64,000 nt of DNA from Herbaspirillum chlorophenolicum (GCF_001189955.1 NZ_LFLT01000016.1:1-64000), one strand, 5' to 3'; counted from the first letter of the stretch, positions 8,632-18,086 are shown. The notes: generated by a model not told the origin, from the letters alone. Translations and numbers: made by a program.

Positions 8632-9432
8632 ATGCACAAAATCTTATTGAAGTTAATCACCGTCGGCTTTGCCCTGTCTCTCACGGCTTGCGGTCTGTTG
8701 CCGGAGCAAAAGGACGAGACTACCGGCTGGTCTGCCGCGAAATTATACTCGGAAGCCAAGGATGAACTGAACGCCGGTGGTTATGACAAGGCAATCAAGT
8801 ATTTCGAGAAGCTGGAATCGCGCTATCCGTTCGGCACTTACGCCCAGCAGGCGCAGATGGATATCGCCTACGCCTACTACCGCCAGAATGAACAGGCGCA
8901 AGGCCTGGCTGCCGTGGACCGCTTCATCAAGCTGCACCCGAACCACCCCAACGTCGACTACATGTACTACCTGCGCGGCTTGATCAACTTCAACGACCGC
9001 ACCAGCATCTTCGACACCTTCACCGACCAGGACAACACCGAGCGCGACCCCAAGGCGATGCGCGACGCGTTCGACTCGTTCAAGTTGCTGGCCGAGCGCT
9101 TCCCTGACAGCAAGTACACGCCGGACGCCATCGCCCGCATGAAGTACCTGGTCAACGCCATGTCGCAATACGACGTGCACGTGGCCAGCTACTACTACCG
9201 CCGCGGCGCCTATGTGTCGGCCGCCAACCGCGCCCAGGCCGCCATCAAGCAATACCCGGACGCGCCGGCCAACGAAGAGGCCCTGTTCATCCTGATGCGC
9301 TCCTACGACGCACTGGGACAAACCAAGCTGCGCGACGACACCGAGCGCGTCATCAAGGCCAACTATCCGAACAGCCCCTACTACACCGGCGGCCCCAAGA
9401 AGAAAGACAAAGCCTGGTGGAAGATCTGGTAA
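8632..9432 (+). CDS. bamD: BamD, outer membrane assembly lipoprotein
   Basis: 266 residues. BamD is the essential lipoprotein of the BAM complex that folds outer membrane proteins. The signal peptide ends in a lipobox LTAC with lipidated Cys20 (numbered from the ATG at 8632). The rest is built of TPR-like helical repeats: YSEAKDELNAGGYDKAIKYF, the YPFGTYAQQAQ turn and later repeats. The start at 8632 gives a normal lipoprotein signal; an upstream in-frame ATG at 8590 would add 14 polar residues. It is divergent from rluD, as in many proteobacteria, and ends in a strong terminator. Confidence 0.95.
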   Translation: MHKILLKLITVGFALSLTACGLLPEQKDETTGWSAAKLYSEAKDELNAGGYDKAIKYFEKLESRYPFGTYAQQAQMDIAYAYYRQNEQAQGLAAVDRFIKLHPNHPNVDYMYYLRGLINFNDRTSIFDTFTDQDNTERDPKAMRDAFDSFKLLAERFPDSKYTPDAIARMKYLVNAMSQYDVHVASYYYRRGAYVSAANRAQAAIKQYPDAPANEEALFILMRSYDALGQTKLRDDTERVIKANYPNSPYYTGGPKKKDKAWWKIW

Positions 9433-9461
9433 CGGCAAGCCCGACCCAATCCGCCAAACGA

Positions 9462-9487
9462 AAAGCCTCGCATCGCGAGGCTTTTTT
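9462..9487 (+). terminator. Rho-independent terminator after bamD
   Basis: Stem AAAGCCTCGC/GCGAGGCTTT with loop ATC, followed by further Ts, 30 bases after the bamD stop. The A run on the other side means it may also serve yaaA, whose stop is at 9529. Confidence 0.9.
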
Positions 9488-9528
9488 ATTTCCCAAAGAC
9501 AACAGCATCAAGCGCCGCAGACGATACC

Positions 9529-10305
9529 TCAGGCCTCCAGCTTGCGGCGGAACACCCAACTGCTGTCGGTCGAGGCCTCTTCGGCAAACGCATACCCATC
9601 CAGGTTGAAACCTTTGAGCTTTTCCGGTTGGCTGATGTTCTTCTGGGCCGCATAGCGCGCCATCAGGCCGCGTGCGCGCTTGGCATAGAACGAGATGATC
9701 TTGTACTTGCCGCCCTTCCAGTCTTCGAACACCGGTGAAATCACCTTGGCCTTGAGCAGCTTGGGCTTGACCGCCTTGAAATACTCTTCCGATGCCAGGT
9801 TCACCAGCACCGGCGCCTTCTGCGCCTCCAGTTCGCGATTGAGGGTCTCGGTGATCTCGCTGCCCCAGAAAGCATACAAGTCCTTGCCATGACGATTGGC
9901 CAGCTTGGTCCCCATCTCCAGGCGGTAAGGCTGCATCAGGTCCAGCGGACGCAGCATGCCGTACAAGCCGGACAAGATGCGCACGTGCTGTTGCACATAG
10001 TCGAGCTGCTTGGCATTAAGCGAATTCGCATCCAGGCCCTCATACACATCGCCATTGAAGGCCAGCACCGCTTGCTTGGAATTCTTGCCGGTGAACTTGC
10101 GCGACCACGATGCATACCGGTTCACGTTGAGTACCGCCAATTGATCGGAAATGCCCATAAGGCTGCCGATTTGGGCCGGCGAGAGCTTCTTGAGCACCTC
10201 GATCAGTTCGGCCGAACGTGCAATGAAAGCGGGAGTAGTGTGGACGTCGGTAACAGGTGGCGTATCGTAATCAAGCGACTTGGCGGGAGACAAAACAATC
10301 AGCAT
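9529..10305 (-). CDS. yaaA: YaaA, peroxide stress protein
   Basis: 258 residues, typical for YaaA (DUF328). In E. coli it is induced by OxyR and lowers free intracellular iron during peroxide stress; the fold binds DNA. Family motifs are visible: [16 protein letters not shown] at the start, [11 protein letters not shown] near 85, [25 protein letters not shown] near 108-133, and [12 protein letters not shown] near 210. Position in a monocistronic unit, convergent with bamD. No OxyR site was recognised upstream. Confidence 0.93.
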   Translation of the reverse strand: MLIVLSPAKSLDYDTPPVTDVHTTPAFIARSAELIEVLKKLSPAQIGSLMGISDQLAVLNVNRYASWSRKFTGKNSKQAVLAFNGDVYEGLDANSLNAKQLDYVQQHVRILSGLYGMLRPLDLMQPYRLEMGTKLANRHGKDLYAFWGSEITETLNRELEAQKAPVLVNLASEEYFKAVKPKLLKAKVISPVFEDWKGGKYKIISFYAKRARGLMARYAAQKNISQPEKLKGFNLDGYAFAEEASTDSSWVFRRKLEA

Positions 10306-10491
10306 GGGATTTCATCCAATCAACAGGTTGGCGCAATGATACCCAAAGCTCGTCCATTGCGTGCGCCGCCCAACACTGGAAACCGCTGCGATCCCCGAAT
10401 TTGCTACGCAAAGGCGGCGCTTTTGCGCCCTTTGCCCACCCATCGGCACTTCTACACTGGCAACAAATTCATCCGACGAAGGGGAACAGCC

Positions 10492-12213
10492 ATGAACTGG
10501 TTCTATGATTTACGTATCGCGCGCAAACTGCTCATTACTTTCGCTGCGATCCTGGCATTGACCGCCATCCAGGGCGTGTTTTCCATCGTACAACTGTCCA
10601 AGGTCAACGACGCATCGACCAAGATCGCCACCGACTCGTTGCCCAGCGTGCGCTATCCGCTGGAAGCCAAGGTCGCATTGGCGCGCATACGGACGGTCCA
10701 GCTCCAGCACCTCCTGCCCGGCAATGAAAATAACGTGGAAAACAACGAGAAGCTGATCGCAGCCCAGTTCAGCGTGCTGAACAAGGCGCTGGAGAAGTAC
10801 TCGGTACTGGTCGATACCGAGGCGGAGAAAGTCAACTTCACCGCCATCAAGGCCGATCTCGCGACCTTTACCGGCATACACCAGACCATCGCCGGGCGCG
10901 TCAGGGAACAGAAAATCGACGAGGCGCGCGATATCCTGCTCAACCAGCTCACGCCGGTCTACCTGCGGCTGTTCGACACGCTGGATAAGGTGGTCAACCT
11001 GAATGTCGATGCCGCCGACACCACCGACAACGACGCCCAGGTCCGTTACGAAAGCTCCCGCACGATGATCGCCATCCTGCTGGCTTGCTGCATCGGCCTG
11101 GGTCTGCTGCTGGCGACCTGGGTTGCGCGCATCGTGTCGCGCCCGCTGCAGGATGCGATGCATGTCGCCCAGCGCGTGGCCGACGGTGACCTGACCGTTG
11201 AGATCAAACCTGCCAGCCGCGACGAAACCGGCCGCCTGATGCAATCGCTCAAGGCCATGAACGACAGCCTGCTGCGCATCGTCGGCCAGGTGCGCCAGGG
11301 TACGGACACGATCAGCACCGCCTCGCGTGAAATCGCCAGCGGCAACCTCGACCTGTCATCGCGCACCGAAGAACAAGCCAGTTCGCTGGAACAGACCGCC
11401 TCGGCCATGGAAGAGCTGACCTCCACCGTCAAGCAAAACGCCGACAATGCGCGCCAGGCCAACCAATTGGCCAACTCGGCCTCCGACGTGGCGGTCCAGG
11501 GCGGCGGCGTGGTCGGCCAGGTGGTGGAAACCATGGGGTCGATCAATGAGTCGTCCAAGAAGATCGTCGACATCATCAGCGTCATCGATGGCATCGCCTT
11601 CCAAACTAACATCCTGGCGCTGAACGCTGCGGTGGAAGCGGCGCGGGCCGGCGAGCAAGGGCGCGGCTTCGCCGTGGTGGCCTCGGAAGTGCGTTCGCTG
11701 GCGCAGCGTTCGGCATCGGCGGCCAAGGAGATCAAGGCGCTCATCGACGACTCGGTGGCCAAGGTGGATACCGGCAGCAAGCTGGTCGAACAGGCCGGCA
11801 CCACCATGACCGAAGTGGTGGCCAGCGTGCGCCGCGTGACCGACATCGTGGGCGAGATCAGCTCCGCCAGCCAGGAACAAAGCGATGGCATCGAACAGGT
11901 CAACCTCGCCATCACCCAGATGGACGAAGTCACGCAGCAAAATGCCGCGCTGGTCGAACAAGCGGCTGCAGCCGCCGGCTCCCTGCAGGATCAGGCAGGA
12001 AAACTCGCCGAACTGGTCAGCGTGTTCAAGCTGGATCGCTCGCACACCACCGCAAGCGTCACATCGACGGCAAAGTCCACCATCAAACCGACACCAAAAC
12101 CGGCTGCCGCACCTGCCTTCAAATCCATACCGGGCAAGCCGGCCCTGCCCGCAAAAAAGGCCGAACCCAAATCCATGGCCGCCAGCGACGACGACGCATG
12201 GGAACAATTTTGA
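10492..12213 (+). CDS. Methyl-accepting chemotaxis protein with four-helix sensor domain and C-terminal CheR tether
   Basis: 573 residues. The first membrane helix is at about 10-30 ([20 protein letters not shown]). A periplasmic four-helix-bundle sensor follows, then the second helix at about 183-205 and a HAMP domain. The signalling hairpin has the conserved tip [20 protein letters not shown]. The last residues, DDDAWEQF after a long Pro/Lys/Ala linker, resemble the WxxF pentapeptide that tethers CheR methyltransferase. The ATG at 10492 has a GAAGGGGAA ribosome site and starts just before the first helix. The ligand is unknown. It is a single-gene unit ended by a terminator. Confidence 0.92.
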   Translation: MNWFYDLRIARKLLITFAAILALTAIQGVFSIVQLSKVNDASTKIATDSLPSVRYPLEAKVALARIRTVQLQHLLPGNENNVENNEKLIAAQFSVLNKALEKYSVLVDTEAEKVNFTAIKADLATFTGIHQTIAGRVREQKIDEARDILLNQLTPVYLRLFDTLDKVVNLNVDAADTTDNDAQVRYESSRTMIAILLACCIGLGLLLATWVARIVSRPLQDAMHVAQRVADGDLTVEIKPASRDETGRLMQSLKAMNDSLLRIVGQVRQGTDTISTASREIASGNLDLSSRTEEQASSLEQTASAMEELTSTVKQNADNARQANQLANSASDVAVQGGGVVGQVVETMGSINESSKKIVDIISVIDGIAFQTNILALNAAVEAARAGEQGRGFAVVASEVRSLAQRSASAAKEIKALIDDSVAKVDTGSKLVEQAGTTMTEVVASVRRVTDIVGEISSASQEQSDGIEQVNLAITQMDEVTQQNAALVEQAAAAAGSLQDQAGKLAELVSVFKLDRSHTTASVTSTAKSTIKPTPKPAAAPAFKSIPGKPALPAKKAEPKSMAASDDDAWEQF

Positions 12214-12254
12214 AAACGAATTCCTACAAATATTGCCGTTACGAAAAGTATTCG

Positions 12255-12282
12255 ACAGCCTCGTTCGCGGGGCTGTTTTTTT
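12255..12282 (+). terminator. Rho-independent terminator after the chemoreceptor gene
   Basis: Stem ACAGCCTCG/CGGGGCTGT with one G-T pair and a TTCG tetraloop, followed by a run of Ts, 41 bases after the stop codon. Confidence 0.85.
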
Positions 12283-12475
12283 ATCGCCGGCATGGCACTC
12301 AAGTCCGCCATGCAAATTGCCGTTAACCAATAATGCAAACCGTCGCCAGGCCCGGCAGGCACTTGCGCCCGCTTTTGCGGTCAATACAAGAAACGACTAC
12401 ATTCATTAGTGGTGCATTGGCAAAAGCACAATCGCCCCAATTGCGGCAGCCACGCCGAGAGGCAAGGAGCAGACC

Positions 12476-12763
12476 ATGAAACGCGACAAGGCCCTGATGG
12501 GCGACATCCTCAAGACCCTGGCCTCCTTTGGCACCATTTACGGCGATGTGGAAAAGATCCAGGGAGAATTGTCGGTCAAGCACCTGGCGCCGGAACTGAT
12601 CCTGCACCATTTGCGACTGCTGCACGACCGTGGCCTGGTAGCGGTAGACATGCACAATTTCTGGCGCGTCACCGACCAGGGGTATGATGTGCTCGAAGCG
12701 GGCGGCAACCTGCTCCAACCGCATGGCATGCCGCCTGAAGCCAACCACGGCATCGACAACTAG
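12476..12763 (+). CDS. Small winged-helix-like protein, partner of the downstream PIN gene
   Basis: 95 residues, preceded by a good ribosome site (AAGGAGC) 7-8 bases before the ATG. The sequence MKRDKALMGDILKTLASFG and the later HHLRLLHDRGLVAVD plus FWRVTDQGYDVLE read as a winged helix-turn-helix with recognition helix and wing, similar to DUF2513-type proteins. The PIN-domain gene follows after 12 bases, so the two form an operon. It could be an antitoxin-like DNA-binding partner, but this is inference from size, order and spacing only. Confidence 0.7.
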   Translation: MKRDKALMGDILKTLASFGTIYGDVEKIQGELSVKHLAPELILHHLRLLHDRGLVAVDMHNFWRVTDQGYDVLEAGGNLLQPHGMPPEANHGIDN

Positions 12764-12775
12764 ATTGATGATTGA

Positions 12776-13297
12776 ATGAGCATTCCGGCAATACCAGTCC
12801 CCAACGCATCCACCGTACCTACCATCGGACCCGCACCAGCTGCAAGTGAACGCCAGCGGCTGGTGCTGGACACCAACGTCTGCCTCGACCTGTTCGTCTT
12901 CCGCGATCCGCGCTGGAATGCCCTGCTGCAAGCATTGCGGGACGGCAGCGTGCAGGCCTACACCCGCGAAGACTGCCGCAACGAATGGCTGGCCGTGCTG
13001 GATTATCCGCATCTGCCGGTCACTGCCGCCGACAAGCCGGCCATCTGCGCCGAATTCGACCGCCTGCTGCACTGCTTGCCGCTGGCTGAAGTCAACACCT
13101 TCGGCCTGCCGCTCTGCACTGACAAGGATGACCAGAAATTCCTGGAATTGGCCCTGCAATGCCAGGCACATGTCCTGGTCAGCAAAGACAAGGCCGTGCT
13201 GAAGCTGGCCAAAAAGACTTTGCGCAAAGGCATGTTTTCGATCATCCAGCCGCAGCACTGGCGGCTGGACGCATTTCCTCTGCCATCCCCGGATTGA
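12776..13297 (+). CDS. PIN-domain protein (COG1569-like putative ribonuclease/toxin)
   Basis: 173 residues. The PIN fold is shown by the first acidic motif LVLDTNVCLDLF (about 31-42), a central RNEWLAVLDYP, and the late acidic cluster LCTDKDDQKFLELA with HVLVSKDKAVL. This combination matches the group of putative toxin-antitoxin PIN proteins with the CTDKDD motif. PIN proteins are metal-dependent RNases. About 25 N-terminal residues are Pro/Ala-rich and could be partly untranslated; the first ATG is used. It follows the small winged-helix gene by 12 bases. Whether the pair is a real toxin-antitoxin unit is open. Confidence 0.85.
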   Translation: MSIPAIPVPNASTVPTIGPAPAASERQRLVLDTNVCLDLFVFRDPRWNALLQALRDGSVQAYTREDCRNEWLAVLDYPHLPVTAADKPAICAEFDRLLHCLPLAEVNTFGLPLCTDKDDQKFLELALQCQAHVLVSKDKAVLKLAKKTLRKGMFSIIQPQHWRLDAFPLPSPD

Positions 13298-13385
13298 TTC
13301 CTGATGCAGCGCAAAAATGCCGGACAGCGATTCCGGCTAAAATACTTGGCTTGTGAAAAACACTTCAGGATCAGGCCCAGCAGCA

Positions 13386-14546
13386 ATGAGCGCTCCAGCT
13401 AATATCGTCACCAAACTGCCCAACGTCGGCACCACCATTTTCACCGTCATGTCCGCGCTCGCCAGCGAAAAGGGCGCGGTCAACCTGGGCCAGGGCTTCC
13501 CCGATTTCAATTGCGACCCGGCGCTGGTACAGGCTGTCGCCAGCGCCATGCAGGATGGCCTGAACCAATACCCCCCGATGGCCGGCGTACAGCTCCTGCG
13601 CGAAGCCATCGCCGACAAGGTCGAGAAGCTCCACGGCCGCCGCTATGATCCGGCCGGCGAAATCACCGTCACCGCCGGCGCCACCCAAGGCATCCTGACC
13701 TCGGTGCTGTGCGCAGTGCATGCCGGCGACGAAGTGATCGTCATCGAACCGGCATACGACTGCTACGTACCCGCCATCGAACTGGCCGGCGGTATCCCGG
13801 TCTTCGTGCAGATGAACGTGGACGAGCGCGGCTACAGCATCCCGTGGGACAAAGTGGCCGCTGCCGTCACGCCCAAGACCCGCATGATCATGGTCAACAC
13901 GCCGCACAACCCGACCGGCAGCATCATGAAAGCGGCCGACGTGCAGTCGCTGGCCGACATCGTGCGCGGCACCGACATCCTGATCCTGTCCGACGAAGTG
14001 TACGAACACATGGTCTACGACGGCCGTCAGCACGAATCGCTGGCGCGCCATCCGGAACTGTCGCAGCGCACTTTCATCAACTCCAGCTTCGGCAAGACCT
14101 ACCACGTCACCGGCTGGAAGGTCGGCTTCGTGGCCGCACCGGCCGCCATGACCGCGGAATTCCGCAAGGTGCACCAGTTCAACGTGTTCACCGTCAACAC
14201 GCCGGTACAGTATGGCCTGGCTGCCTACATGAAGGACCCGGCGCCCTACCTCGACCTGCCGGCCTTCTACCAGAAGAAGCGCGACCTGTTCCGCGATGGC
14301 CTCAAGAACACCCGCTTCGAGCTGCTGCCTTCGGAAGGCACCTATTTCCAATGCGTGAAATACGGCGCCATCTCCGGCCTCTCCGAAGCCGAGTTCTGCA
14401 AATGGCTGACCACCGAGATCGGCGTGGCGGCGATTCCCGTCTCGGCCTTCTACAACACGCCCAAGGAATCGGGCATCGTGCGTTTCTGCTTCGCCAAGAA
14501 GGATGAAACGCTGCGCCTGGCGCTGGACCGGCTGGCCAAGCTGTAA
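13386..14546 (+). CDS. Methionine/aromatic aminotransferase, PLP class I/II (YbdL-like)
   Basis: 386 residues from the ATG at 13386; an in-frame GTG at 13353 would add 11 residues. It has the fold I aminotransferase features: VNLGQGFPDF near residue 37, NQYPPMAGVQLLREA near 62, NTPHNPTG near 178, SDEVYEHMVYDG near 203, and the PLP lysine in SFGKTYHVTGWKVG. The GYSIPWD and F-rich substrate region fit methionine aminotransferases that use 2-oxo-4-methylthiobutyrate in methionine salvage, as in YbdL; kynurenine aminotransferases are close relatives. A GC-rich hairpin follows. Confidence 0.88.
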   Translation: MSAPANIVTKLPNVGTTIFTVMSALASEKGAVNLGQGFPDFNCDPALVQAVASAMQDGLNQYPPMAGVQLLREAIADKVEKLHGRRYDPAGEITVTAGATQGILTSVLCAVHAGDEVIVIEPAYDCYVPAIELAGGIPVFVQMNVDERGYSIPWDKVAAAVTPKTRMIMVNTPHNPTGSIMKAADVQSLADIVRGTDILILSDEVYEHMVYDGRQHESLARHPELSQRTFINSSFGKTYHVTGWKVGFVAAPAAMTAEFRKVHQFNVFTVNTPVQYGLAAYMKDPAPYLDLPAFYQKKRDLFRDGLKNTRFELLPSEGTYFQCVKYGAISGLSEAEFCKWLTTEIGVAAIPVSAFYNTPKESGIVRFCFAKKDETLRLALDRLAKL

Positions 14547-14566
14547 CACCCATCGCTGCAACACGG

Positions 14567-14592
14567 CCTCGCCCGGGCATCTCCGGGCGAGG
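14567..14592 (+). terminator. GC-rich hairpin after the aminotransferase gene
   Basis: Perfect 10-bp stem CCTCGCCCGG/CCGGGCGAGG with loop GCATCT, 20 bases after the stop codon. The following TTCGCC is only weakly T-rich, so termination may be incomplete. Confidence 0.55.
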
Positions 14593-14751
14593 TTCGCCCC
14601 TCCCCCATTCTCCTGCCCGCACCGCTCCCGCCTCCTGCAGCCACATCCGCCTTCCGCTACACTAGCCTGGCGAAAAAATGCACCGCCCCCCTGACGGCAG
14701 CCATCGCAGGTGCGCCACCATCGAATCAACCGGATAACGACAAGGACACAC

Positions 14752-15444
14752 ATGATCGACGTCTATAGCTGGGCCACGCCCAACGGCCACAAGGTTCACA
14801 TCATGCTGGAAGAATGCGGCTTGCCTTACACCGCGCATGCCATCGATATCGGCGCCGGCGACCAGTTCTCGCCGGCGTTCCTGGAAATATCCCCGAACAA
14901 CAAGATCCCCGCCATCACCGATCCGGATGGCCCGGAAGGCAAGCCCATCTCGTTATTCGAATCGGGCGCGATCCTGATTTACCTGGCGGGCAAGACCGGC
15001 CGTTTCCTCGGCAAGACCGACCGCGAGAAATATGAAGTGCTGCAATGGGTGATGTTCCAGATGGGCGGCCTGGGGCCGATGCTGGGCCAGGCGCACCATT
15101 TCCGCCTGTATGCCCCGGAGCAGATCGAATACGCCATCAACCGCTACAGCAACGAGGCCAAGCGCCTCTACCAAGTGATGGACAAGCAGCTCGGCAAGCA
15201 CGCCTACCTGGCCGGCGATGAGTACACCATTGCCGACATCGCCAGCTTCCCCTGGACCCGTTCGCACAAGAACCAGGGCATCGACCTGGCCGACTACCCC
15301 AACGTCAAGCGCTGGTTCGACGCCATCGCTGCACGCCCGGCCGTGCAGCGCGGCGTGGCCGTGCTGGCCGACAAGCGCAAGCCCTTGACCGACGACAAGG
15401 CCAAGGATCTGCTGTTTGGAAAAGGCCAGTATCAGAAGCGCTGA
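14752..15444 (+). CDS. Glutathione S-transferase, Nu class (YfcG/YghU-like)
   Basis: 230 residues. The N-terminal thioredoxin-like domain starts with YSWATPNGHKVHIMLEE, where Thr/Asn near residue 8-11 matches the Nu-class active site, followed by NNKIPAI and FESGAILIYLA for glutathione binding. The helical C-terminal domain covers about 90-210, with the ADIASFPWTRSH N-capping box region. YfcG-type enzymes reduce disulfides and organic peroxides with glutathione. The start follows an ACAAGGAC ribosome site. It is convergent with the diguanylate cyclase gene, with only 13 bases between stops. Confidence 0.92.
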   Translation: MIDVYSWATPNGHKVHIMLEECGLPYTAHAIDIGAGDQFSPAFLEISPNNKIPAITDPDGPEGKPISLFESGAILIYLAGKTGRFLGKTDREKYEVLQWVMFQMGGLGPMLGQAHHFRLYAPEQIEYAINRYSNEAKRLYQVMDKQLGKHAYLAGDEYTIADIASFPWTRSHKNQGIDLADYPNVKRWFDAIAARPAVQRGVAVLADKRKPLTDDKAKDLLFGKGQYQKR

Positions 15445-15457
15445 GCGGCAATCGGCA

Positions 15458-17293
15458 TCAGCTTTGCACGGGCGCGACCTCGACACGGTTGCGCCCGTTT
15501 TCCTTGGCGCAGTAGAGCGCATCATCGCTCTGCCGCAGCGCCGTCTCGGGACATTCGCAATCGGGATGGATGATGGCGATGCCGATGCTCAGCGTCACAA
15601 GGATGGCCTGCCCATCCAATACCAGCGGCTGCGCGGCGAAGCTGCGCTGCAAGCGTTCGGCGAAGACGGCAGCGACCTGCGCATCGGCATCGGCCAGGAC
15701 CACCGCAAACTCCTCGCCGCCGAAACGCCCCACCGTATCGCTCTTGCGCAACTGCGCCTTGAGCACGTCGGCGAAGTTCTTCAGCACCTGGTCGCCGACG
15801 GCATGGCCGTAGGTATCGTTGATGGCCTTGAAATGGTCCAGGTCGCACATCAGCAAGGCGGCGCGGCCATCGCTGCTGCGCTGGATGCGGCCGTGCTCCT
15901 CCTCCAGCCGTTTCATGAAATAGCGGCGGTTGGGCACCTGGGTCAGGAAATCGGTCAACGCAAATTCCTGCAGTTCCAATTCGATCGCCTTGCTTTCGCT
16001 GGCGTCACTGATAAAACCGTGCCATAGCATGCTGCCGTCACCCAGCCGGCGTGGCTTGGCATGGCCGCGCAGCCAGCGCATTTCCTGGCCGCTACCAGGC
16101 GCGGCCACGCGGTACTCCAGGCGCCAGTGGGCAGCCCCGCCGGCGATGGCCTGAAGCGACGCAAGGTAAGCCGGAAGGTCGTCCGGATGCATGATGGTTT
16201 CGATCACGGTGGCATCGGCCAACAATTGCTCCGGCGCCAGGCCATAGGTCTCCCGCACGCCTTCGCTGACATAAGTGAAGTAACCCGCCTTTCCCGGCGG
16301 GATACGGTACTGGAAGACCATCCCGGGAATCTCGTTGGTCAGGTCGGCCAGCAACTGTCCGCTTTTGCGCAACTTCTCGGTCAGCAGCTTGAGTTCAGTG
16401 ATGTCGGTGGTGGTGCCGATCATGCGCAACGCGTTGCCCTGGGCATCGCGCGCCACCACTTTGCCGCGGCTGCAGATCCACTTGTAGCTGTTATCGCGGC
16501 ACAAAATACGGTGCTCCACGACATACGTATCGGATTTCTCGTCGAAGTGGCGCTGGATGGTCTCTTGCACATAGGGCAAATCGTCAGGGTGCACCCGCTT
16601 ATAGGCGTCTTCGATATGATTGGAAAGCTCCCAGTCCTCATACCCGAGGATTGCCTTCCAGCCGCGCGAATAATAGATCTCGCCGGTCACCGCATTGCGA
16701 TCCCATATGCCGGTGCCGCTGCCTTCGATGGCCAGCGCCATGCGTTCGTCGCCGGGCCCGGCCGCCTCGGCCGGCGGCCGGACATGCGCCGGCGCCATCG
16801 AGCGCTCGATGGACAGCATTGCCATCGAGACCGCCGCCCCCACCGTCTGCCGATAAGCGATGTCGCGATATTGCAGATCGTCCGGCGCGCCAGATCGACC
16901 GCACACCACCAGGATACCGGCGATATCCCCGGTGAAGGAACGCAGCGGCAGCATCTCCAGCAATTCGACACCGTGTTCGGCGCCGCTGCCCTGGAACCGT
17001 TGCCAGAATTGGGGCGTATCCGGTTGCGCCACATCGAACGCCTCTATCTGCTGCACATGGCGCGGCGACATGCCCGGCGCAGAGCCGATCCGCAAGCGGC
17101 ACTGCGCTGCATCGAACAGGAAAATACCCAGCGAACGAGCCGGATAAGCCTGGGCGAAACCGCTGGCGATACGGTCAAGCAAATGATCGAGTGGCGCCCC
17201 GCGGGCGATATAGGAAAGGGTCACATTGTTGAATGCGAGCGCCTTCTGGTGAAAACCTGTTTCGGCTTGGTGTACTGAACGATCTGGCGTCAT
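15458..17293 (-). CDS. Diguanylate cyclase with GAF-like and PAS sensor domains
   Basis: 611 residues from the ATG at 17293; an in-frame TTG at 17329 would add 12. Order: a GAF-like domain (about 20-170), a PAS domain with PAC motif (about 190-310; FDEKSDTYVVEHRILCRD, then TTDITELKL), a second PAS domain (about 320-440) and a GGDEF domain (about 450-605). The active site is GRFGGEEFAVV, with an RKSD inhibitory-site motif five residues before GGEEF, so product feedback is expected. It makes c-di-GMP. No membrane segment is seen, so it is cytosolic. It lies downstream of the wsp operon and a MaoC gene, behind a strong hairpin. Confidence 0.93.
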   Translation of the reverse strand: MTPDRSVHQAETGFHQKALAFNNVTLSYIARGAPLDHLLDRIASGFAQAYPARSLGIFLFDAAQCRLRIGSAPGMSPRHVQQIEAFDVAQPDTPQFWQRFQGSGAEHGVELLEMLPLRSFTGDIAGILVVCGRSGAPDDLQYRDIAYRQTVGAAVSMAMLSIERSMAPAHVRPPAEAAGPGDERMALAIEGSGTGIWDRNAVTGEIYYSRGWKAILGYEDWELSNHIEDAYKRVHPDDLPYVQETIQRHFDEKSDTYVVEHRILCRDNSYKWICSRGKVVARDAQGNALRMIGTTTDITELKLLTEKLRKSGQLLADLTNEIPGMVFQYRIPPGKAGYFTYVSEGVRETYGLAPEQLLADATVIETIMHPDDLPAYLASLQAIAGGAAHWRLEYRVAAPGSGQEMRWLRGHAKPRRLGDGSMLWHGFISDASESKAIELELQEFALTDFLTQVPNRRYFMKRLEEEHGRIQRSSDGRAALLMCDLDHFKAINDTYGHAVGDQVLKNFADVLKAQLRKSDTVGRFGGEEFAVVLADADAQVAAVFAERLQRSFAAQPLVLDGQAILVTLSIGIAIIHPDCECPETALRQSDDALYCAKENGRNRVEVAPVQS

Positions 17294-17597
17294 GGGCGAT
17301 TCTTGCGCAAACAAACACGGCGAGGACAAGCTGCCGCGCGATCGTCCGGTGGTGTGAGGCCATCTCCATGGCCACTGCCACCAGACGTCCTTACATACGC
17401 ATTGAAGTCAATGCATCCGGCGCCGCCAGGCGGCGCGGGATGCATTCACATTAGCATTATCCCAACAGGAGTTAAAAGAAAATCATCACGGCCTGCCTTA
17501 TCCGATGTTGTAGACCAACACATCGACAGCAAGCGCCGTGAACATTGGCGGCATGATCTGCACCGCCATGCCGGTACAGATCATCGCCAATCTGACG
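17294..17597. other. Intergenic region maoC-diguanylate cyclase
   Basis: 304 bases with no supported gene. Its main content is the large imperfect palindrome at 17410-17446. The rest presumably holds the promoter of the diguanylate cyclase gene, though no clear -35/-10 pair was recognised. Confidence 0.5.
17410..17446. repeat. 18-bp imperfect palindrome (hairpin) downstream of maoC
   Basis: AATGCATCC-G-GCGCCGCC, a single central A, then GGCGGCGC-G-GGATGCATT. All positions pair except one G-G mismatch. No T run follows on either strand, so it is not a standard terminator. It may stabilise the 3' end of the wsp-maoC transcript or be a protein site. Confidence 0.75.
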
Positions 17598-18053
17598 TTA
17601 ATAGCGGCGTACCAGAAATTGCGCCACACAGACCGGCTTTTCCGTCCCCTCGCACTCGACGGTGATCTCCCAGGTCAGCTGGGCGCCGCCCGGAATATCC
17701 TCGACCGACTCCAGCACGATGATGCCGCGCACCCTGCGCCCCACCGGCAACGGTGCCGGAAAACGCACGCGGTTCAAGCCGTAGTTGAGCAGCATCTTGA
17801 CGTCCTGCCCCAGGCTGATCGCATTGCCGAGCATGCGCGACAGCAGCCCCAGGGTAAAGAAGCCATGCGCCACGGTGCCGCCGAACGGCAATTCGCGCGC
17901 CGCGCGTTCGACATCGACGTGTATCCATTGATGGTCGCCGGTGGCATCGGCGAACTGGTTTACCTGTTCCTGCGTCACTTCGATCCAGTCGCTGGTCGCC
18001 ACTTCCTGGCCGGCCAGCGATTTCAATTCTTCCAATGTGGCGATGTCGCGCAT
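17598..18053 (-). CDS. MaoC-like hot-dog dehydratase, (R)-specific enoyl-CoA hydratase type
   Basis: 151 residues, one hot-dog domain. The hydratase-2 motif is visible as FADATGDHQWIHVD (about 34-47), with Asp and His as likely catalytic pair, followed by GGTVAHGFFTLGL. Such proteins hydrate trans-2-enoyl-CoA to (R)-3-hydroxyacyl-CoA; PhaJ relatives feed PHB synthesis from fatty acid oxidation, which would suit a PHB producer. It starts 33 bases after the wspR stop in the same direction and may be co-transcribed with the wsp genes, an odd functional partner. Confidence 0.88.
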   Translation of the reverse strand: MRDIATLEELKSLAGQEVATSDWIEVTQEQVNQFADATGDHQWIHVDVERAARELPFGGTVAHGFFTLGLLSRMLGNAISLGQDVKMLLNYGLNRVRFPAPLPVGRRVRGIIVLESVEDIPGGAQLTWEITVECEGTEKPVCVAQFLVRRY

Positions 18054-18086
18054 CCGCCCTCCTTGCTTGGGTTGACGTTGTTATGT

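Noticed and set aside
10510-11244. 244-codon minus-strand frame inside the chemoreceptor gene
   Set aside because: Antisense shadow of a clear methyl-accepting protein.
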